The notes below the pieces were generated by a model. The model did no database searches. It saw nothing but the letters and a program-made list of their open reading frames with translations, and had not been told where the DNA came from. DNA of 11,908 nucleotides from an uncultured Fretibacterium sp. (GTDB lineage Bacteria; Synergistota; Synergistia; Synergistales; Aminobacteriaceae), in the NCBI GenBank assembly GCA_937892105.1, contig CALAUZ010000412.1:1-11908 (forward strand), given 5' to 3'. A program made the translations under genes and the position numbers. Below are positions 1 through 6,465 of the stretch, one piece after another (the first letter of the stretch is position 1; the number at the start of each line of letters is the position of its first letter).

Positions 1-666
1 ATCCCGTTGACTAATAAATCACGAGGCATTCCATTACTCCAAAAGGCAGCGCAATCTTTGGGAGTTACTAATGACATTCAGCCTCATGCTTTAGGCGGGA
101 TATTCTCTAAACCTCATTTAGGCCTAGTTGCCGAAGCAGGAAGTGAAGCTATTATCCCCTTAAGTAACAAGGCGAGAGGAGTGCCCTTACTCTTTCAGGC
201 TGCACAATCTTTAGGGCTAGGCAATATCTTCCAGCAAAAACAGGAACAGATTAACCCTTCACCTCAAAGCAGAAATACTCTCTATGATTATGCCGTCGCA
301 GCTGCGGAACAAGGCAAATCCGTCTATGATGTTAATCTTCCTTCACAGCAAGCCCAGCAAGCCCAGCAAGCCCCTAAAGCTCAAAACTCTATTATTAATC
401 TCGCACAGTCTTTCGGGTTATCACGGATATTCGGCCAAGACCGACAATCTTTACCTTCACTCACAGAGTTAGCAGCCCCTCATTACTCAGCTAATTCTTC
501 ACCCAATTCATCTCGCAATATTAATATCCCTGCAGTCAATTTAACTATTAATCTCTCTGGGGATAATTCCCAAAGCAGCACAGATTTAGCCGGAACTATT
601 GCAGATAAAGTTAGGGAAGTCTTAGCGGATATCATTAGCCTTGATGAAAGAGTGAAATTCGCATGA
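1..666 (+). CDS. Phage tail tape-measure protein, C-terminal part (5' truncated)
   Basis: The reading frame is open from the first base, so this is the end of a longer protein; the TTG at 7 is probably internal. The stretch around nt 91-165 reads GGIFSKPHLGLVAEAG followed by SEAIIPLS, a motif commonly seen near the C-terminus of tape-measure proteins. Such proteins set tail length inside the tail tube. A module of about 26 residues beginning IPL(T/S)NK(S/A)RG(I/V)PLL occurs twice, at nt 1-78 and 154-231. A decayed third copy (INLAQSFGLSRIF) lies near nt 391-432. A Gln/Ala-rich stretch is encoded by a 9-bp repeat at 346-372. The C-terminus (NLTINLSGD, then a helix) is typical of the family's end. 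The stop overlaps the next start as ATGA, so the two are probably translationally coupled. Confidence 0.8.
   Translation: MPLTNKSRGIPLLQKAAQSLGVTNDIQPHALGGIFSKPHLGLVAEAGSEAIIPLSNKARGVPLLFQAAQSLGLGNIFQQKQEQINPSPQSRNTLYDYAVAAAEQGKSVYDVNLPSQQAQQAQQAPKAQNSIINLAQSFGLSRIFGQDRQSLPSLTELAAPHYSANSSPNSSRNINIPAVNLTINLSGDNSQSSTDLAGTIADKVREVLADIISLDERVKFA
346..372 (+). repeat. Three tandem copies of the 9-mer CAGCAAGCC
   Basis: Three perfect 9-bp copies encode Gln-Gln-Ala units inside the tape-measure gene. The unit is a multiple of three, so changes in copy number would keep the frame. They probably form part of a flexible helical linker. Confidence 0.8.
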
Positions 667-872
667 ACACTTACACTACTAAACAGGGAGATACTTGGGA
701 CGATATTGCCTTCAAGGTTTTTCCAGATAGAGGCAGAGAAGCTATTACGAGCTTACTTATTCAGAATAACCCGCAATACATTGACATTGTTATCTTTCCT
801 GCAGGGTGCATTCTTTCTTTGCCAGATATTCAGGTAAAACGCTCTAAGAACTTGCCTCCCTGGTTATCTTGA
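663..872 (+). CDS. X: Tail protein X-like LysM protein (P2 gpX family)
   Basis: This 69-residue protein begins MNTYTTKQGDTWDDIAFKVF, a LysM-like opening with the conserved QGDTWD(D/S)IA signature of P2 gpX tail proteins. A central NNPQYIDIVIFPAG segment and a C-terminal LP..Q match the second half of the fold. Family length is about 65-70 residues, so it is full length. In related phages this protein is a small tail or baseplate component encoded between the tape measure and gpD, and the position here fits. The ATG overlaps the tape-measure stop (ATGA), and the ribosome site would lie inside the upstream gene. Its exact structural role is not visible from sequence. Confidence 0.85.
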   Translation: MNTYTTKQGDTWDDIAFKVFPDRGREAITSLLIQNNPQYIDIVIFPAGCILSLPDIQVKRSKNLPPWLS

Positions 873-905
873 TACTATCCTTGAAAGGAGGGATATTTTT
901 ACCTC

Positions 906-1310
906 ATGAACTCCGATACATATTTCTCCTACTTTATGGCTTTATTAGGCGCGGGCTGTTCTTGGTTTTTCGGCGAACTTGATGGCTTACTTAGAATTTT
1001 GCTCGTTATGGTTATCCTTGACCAAATTACAGGAGTCACTAAATCCTTCATCTTGAAGCAATGGTGCTCTGATATCGGCTTTAGGGGGATCGCTCGCAAA
1101 ATAGTTATATTCTTGCTGGTAGGTCTCGCTCATGTTATCGATAAAGAATTACCCGGACAAGGGGAAGCTCTTAGAGATGCAGTCTGTTGCTTCTATATCG
1201 CTAATGAGGGGCTAAGTATCCTGGAAAATATTATCGCTATGAAATTACCCGTCCCTAATTCCCTGAAAGAACGTTTTCTCTCATGGCATAACGAACATTC
1301 TGCAAAGTGA
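906..1310 (+). CDS. Phage holin (toxin secretion/phage lysis holin family)
   Basis: This 134-residue protein has three or four hydrophobic segments: about residues 8-24, 28-45 (LLRILLVMVILDQITG), 66-81 (IVIFLLVGLAHVI) and 88-105. The D-x-x-T-G-x-x-K core after the second segment and the SDIGFRGIARK motif are typical of the Phage_holin_4-type family related to TcdE and Bacillus holins. These proteins make holes in the inner membrane that release endolysin. No endolysin gene is adjacent, so lysis functions appear split in this phage. The start is ATG at 906, with an AAAGGAGGG site ending about 13 nt upstream. That spacing is long, but no better in-frame start exists. It stands between gpX and gpD, interrupting the structural genes. 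Confidence 0.85.
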   Translation: MNSDTYFSYFMALLGAGCSWFFGELDGLLRILLVMVILDQITGVTKSFILKQWCSDIGFRGIARKIVIFLLVGLAHVIDKELPGQGEALRDAVCCFYIANEGLSILENIIAMKLPVPNSLKERFLSWHNEHSAK

Positions 1311-1336
1311 AGCAAAGTGAAAAGGAGTGAGCGTTT

Positions 1337-2443
1337 ATGGCAAACACTATTCAGGCTAGACGCACTAAAATAGCTATCACTTATCAGGGCAAAGACATTT
1401 CGGAAGATTTAGCACCTTACTTGCTTAGCTTCTCATTCACTGATAACTCGGGAGGCAAGGCTGACGATTTAGCTATTTCCCTCGAAGATAGAGATGGTTT
1501 GTGGCTCAATAGCTGGACACCTTCAAAAGGGGATATCATTCAGGCAAGTATCATCTCAGAACATTACCCTGATACATTATCTTTGCCATGTGGGAAGTTC
1601 ACTGTTGACCAAATAGATTATTCTTATCCTCCGGCTATCTTTAACATTAAGGCCGTAAGCTCATCTGTCTCAAAATCCGTCTCACAAGAAAAACATTCTC
1701 GCTCTTGGGAAAATCTCTCCCTTAAGGATATCGCAGCTGATATCGCAGCTAATAACGGCCTATCTCTCTATATGTCTTCTTATGGCTCGGGCACTCTGGA
1801 TAGAATTGATCAGACTGAACAATCTGATTTAGAGTTCCTTAAGGCTCTGTGTGAAGATTACGGCCAAGAATGCAAAATACAGCAAGGCCAAATCGTTATC
1901 TATGACCTTGAAGAATTTGAGGCTAAAGAACCTATCACTACAATCTCTATTAATGATGAAAGATTAATCTCTATTCGCTTCTCCAGTAAGTCCGCTAAGG
2001 TCTACAAAAAAGCTAAAGTGAAATATCATGACGCTCTTAAAGATGAAGATTATGAAGCTGATTTTGAAGATGATGATATTGAAGGCTCGGAAAGAGAATT
2101 GCTTATTCATGAACGTGTTAGGTCTATGGCGGAAGCTGAAAACTTGGCTAAGAATAGACTAAAGGCGGCTAATAATAAAGAGATTACAGGGAGCTTGAAC
2201 ATGTTAGGGGATATTAGGGCTGTAGCGGGACAAACTATTACTCTTGAAGATTTTGGGGCTTTCTCGGGCAAGCACTTCATCTCTAAAGCAACTCATAAAG
2301 TAGATAGTTCGGGCTACACTGTCAGCTTAGAATTAGGAATGCCTAAAGCTGAAAAGTCTAAAGCTAAGTCCAGAAAGAAAAAATCTCAGGCTAAGGGCAA
2401 TAATACTTCTGAACTCTATTATGAAGGGGAAATGCTTTATTGA
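1337..2443 (+). CDS. D: Baseplate hub protein, late control D family (gpD-like)
   Basis: This 368-residue protein resembles P2 gpD, the T4 gp27-type hub that links the tail tube to the spike. The N-terminus (residues 1-100) carries the familiar pattern of ITYQGKDIS, SFSFTDN, DDLAISLEDRDG and W. A central LysM-like or hub section follows: LSLKDIAADIAANNGL, then DQTEQSDLEFLKALCEDYG near residues 128-175. The ARNRL-like motif appears as AENLAKNRL near residue 270. The C-terminal 30 residues are rich in Lys and Ser, giving a strongly basic tail beyond the family core. An AAAGGAG site lies 9 nt before the ATG. The stop overlaps the next start by 4 nt. Confidence 0.9.
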   Translation: MANTIQARRTKIAITYQGKDISEDLAPYLLSFSFTDNSGGKADDLAISLEDRDGLWLNSWTPSKGDIIQASIISEHYPDTLSLPCGKFTVDQIDYSYPPAIFNIKAVSSSVSKSVSQEKHSRSWENLSLKDIAADIAANNGLSLYMSSYGSGTLDRIDQTEQSDLEFLKALCEDYGQECKIQQGQIVIYDLEEFEAKEPITTISINDERLISIRFSSKSAKVYKKAKVKYHDALKDEDYEADFEDDDIEGSERELLIHERVRSMAEAENLAKNRLKAANNKEITGSLNMLGDIRAVAGQTITLEDFGAFSGKHFISKATHKVDSSGYTVSLELGMPKAEKSKAKSRKKKSQAKGNNTSELYYEGEMLY

Positions 2444-2859
2444 TTACTAACGAATCACCTTGTGTTCTAAGAACAGGAAAAGTTACTGACTTTGACGCTA
2501 AGACCTTACGCGCTAGAGTGCTGTTCCCTGATTTGGCTGTTGTCTCTCATTGGCTTCCAGTTATGAAGATTAACTCTCTTAACACTAAAGATACTAGTTA
2601 CCTTGATGAAGGCGAACATGTTATTTGCTTAATGTCTGGGACGGGCATTGAAGCAGGTTATGTTTTGGGAGCTATCTTTGATGATAAGAATTTGCCGGCC
2701 ATTCAGAATAAAGATATTAGAAGCGTTAAGTTCGATGATGGAACTACTATCACTTATAACAGGAATACACACAAACTTACTGTGAATGTCTCGGGTGATA
2801 TAGAAGTCGTCGCTGAAGGGCATATCAAGTTCACTGCAGAAAGGATTGACCTAAATTAA
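2440..2859 (+). CDS. V: Baseplate assembly / spike protein (gpV-like)
   Basis: This 139-residue protein has the gpV/gp45 OB-fold opening: TGKVTDFDAKTLRARVLFPD, then SHWLPV near residue 38. DEGEHVICLMSGTG-EAGYVLGAIF follows, and then DGTTITYNRNTHKLTV and a repetitive beta tail. These match the trimeric spike stem that crosses the outer envelope in P2-like tails. It is shorter than P2 gpV (about 210 residues) and shows no HxH iron-binding tip. The PAAR protein just downstream probably supplies the tip. TTG at 2440 overlaps the gpD stop, and an AAGGGG site about 10 nt upstream supports it; the next codon, ATT at 2443, is the only close alternative. Confidence 0.88.
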   Translation: MITNESPCVLRTGKVTDFDAKTLRARVLFPDLAVVSHWLPVMKINSLNTKDTSYLDEGEHVICLMSGTGIEAGYVLGAIFDDKNLPAIQNKDIRSVKFDDGTTITYNRNTHKLTVNVSGDIEVVAEGHIKFTAERIDLN

Positions 2860-3161
2860 TGCCTCCGGTTACTAGAAAAGGTGATATCTGCACAGGGCAT
2901 GAATGTTTTCCCCCTAGAGCGTCTGTTCAGGGCAGCCCTAATGTTTACGTGAATAGCATTCCAGTCCATAGGCAAGGGGATGGCTGGGCTGTTCATACAT
3001 GTACGCACCCTGATATCCCTCATGGCTCGCATAGTAGTGCCCTTGCGTCGGGAAGCTCTACAGTCTATGTGAACTCTCGGCAAATCGGCAGAATTGGTGA
3101 TCCCGTAGCTTGTGGGTCTAGTGTTGCGTCTGGAAGCTCTAACGTTTTCGCTGGGGGGTAA
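2859..3161 (+). CDS. PAAR-domain spike tip protein
   Basis: This 100-residue protein has the PAAR-family architecture. It begins MPPVTRKGDICTGH, has two repeats of the form SPNVYVNSIPVHRQGD and SSTVYVNSRQIGRIGDPVACG, and ends SGSSNVFAGG. Family members form a sharp cone that caps trimeric VgrG/gpV spikes and usually bind zinc through His and Cys; His and Cys are available here (GH-EC, VHTCTH, PHGSH, VACG). It follows gpV directly, with its ATG overlapping the stop (TAATG), which fits stoichiometric spike assembly. An AAAGGA site lies about 14 nt upstream, unusually far. There is no C-terminal effector extension, so it looks purely structural. Confidence 0.9.
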   Translation: MPPVTRKGDICTGHECFPPRASVQGSPNVYVNSIPVHRQGDGWAVHTCTHPDIPHGSHSSALASGSSTVYVNSRQIGRIGDPVACGSSVASGSSNVFAGG

Positions 3162-3164
3162 TTC

Positions 3165-3584
3165 ATGCTCGCGTCTTTAGGTGATTATGAATTTGAAGTC
3201 AGTGTCTATAATCTATCAACTTTCTCTGACCTCAAATTCTCTAACTCGGCTCAATTCTCAGAGCATAAAATTATTGGCAGAAAAGCTCTCTTAGAATTTA
3301 CAGGCTTAAACGCTTCAACTTGTTCCCTGAATATACACTTAGAATATGGCTTAAGTGATGACCTTTACGGCACTATAGATTATTTCTATCAGGCTATGAA
3401 TGACGGAGAAGCTCTGCTCTTTATGATCGGCAATGACGTTATGGGGGAAGGCTTCTGGGTCATTGAGAGCTTGAATGAGAGCTACACTGAAATTTCTGGC
3501 AAGGGAGACATTGTAGCTGCTGACTTGGCCCTATCTCTCAAAGAATATATTGATGATTACAATGATGATGATAATGATGAATGA
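3165..3584 (+). CDS. U: Phage tail protein U-like (gpU, tail terminator family)
   Basis: This 139-residue protein fits the P2 gpU family. It begins with a MLASLGDYEFEVS-type opening and has an aromatic/Asn-Ser segment (FSNSAQFSEH) where family members have W-H-x-x-R. It continues with a GxxALLEFTGL beta strand, NIHLEYG, then the GEALLFMIGND...GFWVIESL core near residues 85-107, and ends in the LSLKEY strand typical of gpU. gpU proteins bind the distal tail tube and stop its growth. The last 12 residues are Asp/Asn-rich and encoded by a GAT-type repeat, an extension absent from the family core. In P2 the gene lies just before D; here it follows PAAR. A run of G residues 7 nt before the ATG serves as ribosome site. 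Confidence 0.72.
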   Translation: MLASLGDYEFEVSVYNLSTFSDLKFSNSAQFSEHKIIGRKALLEFTGLNASTCSLNIHLEYGLSDDLYGTIDYFYQAMNDGEALLFMIGNDVMGEGFWVIESLNESYTEISGKGDIVAADLALSLKEYIDDYNDDDNDE

Positions 3585-3596
3585 TGATGATGATGA
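3582..3596 (+). repeat. Five tandem in-frame TGA stop codons
   Basis: The gpU-like gene ends in TGA, immediately followed by four more in-frame TGA codons and then the ATG of the gpW-like gene. The trinucleotide tract extends back into the Asp-rich C-terminus (about 3552-3581). No Shine-Dalgarno sequence stands before the 3597 start, so gpW-like translation may rely on re-initiation by ribosomes terminating here. Confidence 0.85.
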
Positions 3597-3917
3597 ATGA
3601 ATAATATCTATGAATTAACCCTGATACCTCAAAAGATTAATTTCTCTCCTAATTCCTTACTTGAAGAACTTTATCAGAATGTCATAACTATTTGCTCTAC
3701 GGCTATTCATTCTGTCCCTATGGATAGAGCTTTCGGCGTTAATGCTACCTTCCTTGATGAGCCTATGAATATTTCTAGGGCTAAGCTCGCGGCAGATATT
3801 ATCAAGGCAGTAAGACGCTTTGAACCTAGAGTGAGGATTACCAGCATAGATTTTCCTCATGATGAGGAAGGTAAAGTGTCCCCAAAGATTAAATTCAGAG
3901 TGCTTAAGGAAGGGTGA
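3597..3917 (+). CDS. W: Baseplate wedge protein, gpW/gp25-like lysozyme-fold family
   Basis: This 106-residue protein fits the GPW/gp25 family: LEELYQNVITICST, then a VPMDRAFG motif near residue 40, a long helix AKLAADIIKAVRRFEPRVRI near residues 61-80 and a final ..KIKFRVL strand. The VP.dR.fG and hEPRv-type elements are the recognised hallmarks. In P2 and T4 this protein starts the baseplate wedge and contacts the sheath and gpJ. Family length is about 110-130, so it is complete but short. The gene sits between gpU-like and gpJ; the W-J-I order is conserved. The start is ATG at 3597, preceded only by a TGA/GAT tract and not by a clear ribosome site. Confidence 0.88.
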   Translation: MNNIYELTLIPQKINFSPNSLLEELYQNVITICSTAIHSVPMDRAFGVNATFLDEPMNISRAKLAADIIKAVRRFEPRVRITSIDFPHDEEGKVSPKIKFRVLKEG

Positions 3918-3926
3918 TTTTTTCTC

Positions 3927-5063
3927 ATGGCTCAATCTGAACTATTTTCTTCTCTCAATAATATTAACTTTGCGGAAAAAGACCCAGATACTATCTCGCA
4001 ACAAATCATCTCGCTCTATGAACAATCTTCAGGCAGAACTCTTTCTCGGGCTGATCCTGTGAGACTATTCATTGACGCAATAATCTTGGCCGTCATTCAA
4101 CAGCGTAATGTTATAGACTTTGCAGCTAAACAGAACTTATTAGCCTATTCTTCCGGGGATTATCTTGACCACTTAGGCGCTCTCTTAGGCGTTACTAGAC
4201 TGGAAGCTTCTAATGCTGTGTGCCAGATAACTTTCACGCTGTCTCAGAGCTATTCTTATCCCTTAACAATTCCATTAGGCACTAGACTTCAAGTAGATAA
4301 TCTGACTTTCGCTACTACAAGTGAAGGCACTATTCAGGCTGGACAAACTACTATTACCTTAACTGCGCAATGCACCACTTCAGGGACTATAGGCAATGGT
4401 TTTTTGCCCGGCCAAGTTCATAACCTTGTAGATATCTTGTCTTTCCCTGTTACGGCTACGAATATCACTACTACTAATGGGGGGACTGACATTGAGACTG
4501 ATGAAGCATTCAGGGAACGTATTCAGATAGCCCCAGAAAGTTTTAGTGTCGCTGGCCCGGTTAAGGCTTATGAGTTCTTCGCTCGCTCGGCTGATACAGA
4601 TATTATTGATGTCGCAGTTATTGGCCCCCCAGTCACTCAGCCTGGATGTGTCAATATTTACCCATTAATGACGGGAGGAACTTTGCCTTCACAGGAAGTC
4701 ATTCAGAGAGTTTATGATACTTGCAATGCTGATAATGTTAGGCCAGATACTGATTATCTGAGTGTGTTATCTCCGGAAGCTGTGAATTATTCCCTTAATG
4801 TCGATTTCTGGATTGATAGTTCGGATAGTGTTAATTCGGCTCTCATTCAGGCTAATGTTACTCAAGCTATTCAGGATTGGACTTTGTGGCAACGTAAATC
4901 TTTAGGCAGAGACATTAACCCTTCAGAACTCGTTAAGCGCATTATTCTCGCTGGGGCTAAAAGGTGTGTGATTAATTCTCCAGAGTTTACGGTGCTTAAT
5001 GATTGGCAAGTCGCTATGTGTCAGGATATGCAGATTAATTATCAGGGGTTAGAGAAGGCTTAG
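3927..5063 (+). CDS. J: Baseplate J-like protein (gpJ/gp47)
   Basis: This 378-residue protein belongs to the Baseplate_J family. The recognisable elements are YEQSSGRTLSRADPVRLFIDAII and a QRNVIDFAAKQNLLAYSSGDYLDHLGALLGVTRLEASNA-type stretch near residues 30-95. After it come a beta section with IPLGTRL and TSEGTIQAG, then TNITTTNGGTDIETDEAFRERI near 175-198 and GPVKAYEFFARSAD. The end is a YPL..GG-type and PDTDYLSVLSPE section. gpJ forms the wedge that joins hub and fibres. Length matches the P2/T4-type range. An AAGGAAGGGTGAT site lies about 12 nt from the ATG, with a T tract between. Confidence 0.92.
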   Translation: MAQSELFSSLNNINFAEKDPDTISQQIISLYEQSSGRTLSRADPVRLFIDAIILAVIQQRNVIDFAAKQNLLAYSSGDYLDHLGALLGVTRLEASNAVCQITFTLSQSYSYPLTIPLGTRLQVDNLTFATTSEGTIQAGQTTITLTAQCTTSGTIGNGFLPGQVHNLVDILSFPVTATNITTTNGGTDIETDEAFRERIQIAPESFSVAGPVKAYEFFARSADTDIIDVAVIGPPVTQPGCVNIYPLMTGGTLPSQEVIQRVYDTCNADNVRPDTDYLSVLSPEAVNYSLNVDFWIDSSDSVNSALIQANVTQAIQDWTLWQRKSLGRDINPSELVKRIILAGAKRCVINSPEFTVLNDWQVAMCQDMQINYQGLEKA

Positions 5064-5099
5064 GCATTTTATGAGGGTATGCAGTCTCCCGTTTATCAT

Positions 5100-5456
5100 T
5101 TAGGATGATGATTTACTTTCTTTCCCCAAAGTAAAACCCGTCATGAATGCGTCGCTTAATGAAGCTACTATTGATTTACTATCTGGCGCTTCTTCCTTCC
5201 CTTTACGGAATACTGAGATTATTGACGCTATAGCTGCGGGAATAGTCATTGCGGCTAAAAATATTCCTACGGCAGCTAATACCCAATACACACTCGTCTG
5301 CAATGTCGCTTGGGCATGCTTAATCATGGTTAGTTCTTGTTCTATGCCGTCTAACCTCCTTAATACTTCGCTCTGAAATTCCGTACTACTTGACGTCTTT
5401 GTCCCTTCAAGATGGTATTCTTGGCCGTTTATCATTATGCTTATATCATGGCTCAT
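5100..5456 (-). CDS. Small single-pass membrane protein of unknown function, antisense between gpJ and gpI
   Basis: This 118-residue protein runs against every other gene here. Residues about 1-20 form a short beta-like piece (MSHDISIMINGQEYHLEG). A predicted helix follows (FQSEVLRRLDGIEQELTMIKHAQ), and then a hydrophobic segment near residues 54-84 (SVYWVLAAVGIFLAAMTIPA), a basic flank and a polar C-terminus. The layout of short helix plus one membrane segment resembles small XhlA/holin-accessory proteins, but I do not recognise a family. The ATG at 5456 is preferred over 5471 because GGAGG at 5465-5469 sits 8 nt before it and overlaps the earlier ATG. It has its own strand and ribosome site, so it looks like a moron (an extra phage gene). 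No clear terminator is visible downstream, in 5064-5099. Confidence 0.7.
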   Translation of the reverse strand: MSHDISIMINGQEYHLEGTKTSSSTEFQSEVLRRLDGIEQELTMIKHAQATLQTSVYWVLAAVGIFLAAMTIPAAIASIISVFRKGKEEAPDSKSIVASLSDAFMTGFTLGKESKSSS

Positions 5457-5496
5457 TCTTAGTACCTCCATTTACGGAATGCCTCATTCTAGCAGA

Positions 5497-5508
5497 AAGT
5501 AGGTGATT
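5497..5508 (+). promoter_or_regulatory. Shine-Dalgarno overlapping the GTG of the gpI-like gene
   Basis: AAAGTAGGTGAT differs at one base from the full anti-SD complement AAAGGAGGTGAT. The only NTG start (GTG at 5503) lies inside it. Normal spacing points to ATT at 5512, so initiation may be at a non-NTG codon. Confidence 0.6.
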
Positions 5509-6459
5509 ATCATTCAGGATTTATACTCACTCTCCCTCAATGACATTACTCCCCCTAATATCGCTCAAGACTCTCAAGTCTCGTCCCTCATTAGTGCACT
5601 TGATCCAGAACTTCAAGAACTCTCGGCACTCTCTCTTGAGCCCCTTATTCTCGCTCGTATTGACGAACTACCTGAGAATGTCATTGACCTGCTCGCTTGG
5701 CAATTACATGTTGATTTCTATGACCTATCAGGAACTCTCTACATGAAGCGGGAAGCCGTTAAAGGCTCTATCCTCTGGCATATGCATAAGGGCACTAAAT
5801 GGGCTATCATGGAGGCTCTTAGGTTAATAGACATTAAAGCTGAGTTCGTTCACTGGCACGATGATAATTCAACTCCTTACACCTTTAAGCTTAGGGCTAT
5901 CGTCTCGGGAGAGTTCTATCGCACTAAAGGCAAAGATCAACTCCAATCCGCTATCAGAAGGGCTGTCGATGAATCTAAAGCTGCTCGTTCCTACTTGGCC
6001 GGGCTAGAGACTACTATTGAGTTCAATGAAGATATAGGCCTTTTCGTTGGCACTATCCCATTCTTAACAGGCTACCGGAGAATACTTTTGCCTAAACCTC
6101 ACGCGCCAGAGACCTCATTCATTTATTCTGGAATTGCTACTCTCTCGGAAGGACAACAGATTTTCAGGCTCCCTCATGAAGCTATCCCTCAATCTATAAT
6201 CTTTCATGCTCCGTTACTCATTCAGAATATAGACCTTAATTTTGGAGTTGATTTACTTACTATGCAGGAATTATTAGCAGCCTTTGAACAACGTTTACTC
6301 GCTAGAATTGACGCGTCAGAAAGAAATATGATTGCTCTCATTAATTCTAATCAGCTTGAGACTTCACAAAAACTTGATGACATTAAAGCTATGTTGCTCT
6401 GGAAGTCTGATTTAGATGAAGATGATAATAACGATAACTTACTCGAAAGGATTGATTAA
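5503..6459 (+). CDS. I: Phage tail protein I-like (gpI), extended C-terminus
   Basis: Up to 318 residues. The first about 190 match the gpI family: a SLSLNDITPPNIA opening, LSLEPLILARIDELPENVIDLLAWQLHVDFYD near residues 45-76, then LKREAVKGSILWHMHKGTK-type residues near 82-100, which are the hallmark of tail protein I. In P2 gpI helps attach tail fibres to the baseplate. P2 gpI is about 176 residues; here about 120 extra residues follow, containing a beta section (LPKPHAPETSFIYSG) and a long helical, probably coiled-coil segment near 255-300, ending in an acidic tail. The extension may be a fibre docking arm. GTG at 5503 is the canonical start, but it sits inside the ribosome site; ATT at 5512 is likely the real one. 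Confidence 0.85.
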   Translation: MIIIQDLYSLSLNDITPPNIAQDSQVSSLISALDPELQELSALSLEPLILARIDELPENVIDLLAWQLHVDFYDLSGTLYMKREAVKGSILWHMHKGTKWAIMEALRLIDIKAEFVHWHDDNSTPYTFKLRAIVSGEFYRTKGKDQLQSAIRRAVDESKAARSYLAGLETTIEFNEDIGLFVGTIPFLTGYRRILLPKPHAPETSFIYSGIATLSEGQQIFRLPHEAIPQSIIFHAPLLIQNIDLNFGVDLLTMQELLAAFEQRLLARIDASERNMIALINSNQLETSQKLDDIKAMLLWKSDLDEDDNNDNLLERID

Positions 6460-6465
6460 CTCTCT

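Noticed and set aside
2856..3083. Open frame on the minus strand opposite the PAAR gene
   Set aside because: It is antisense to a well-supported PAAR gene, is strongly Arg-rich as expected from a shadow frame, and has no ribosome site.
5064..5099. Terminator for the antisense gene
   Set aside because: Only 3-5 bp pairings can be drawn, with no T run in the minus-strand direction.
5089..5436. 12-bp direct repeat CCGTTTATCATT at 5089 and 5425 around the antisense gene, a possible insertion footprint
   Set aside because: The second copy lies inside the coding region, and a shared 12-mer at this distance can arise by chance; there are no terminal inverted repeats or transposase.
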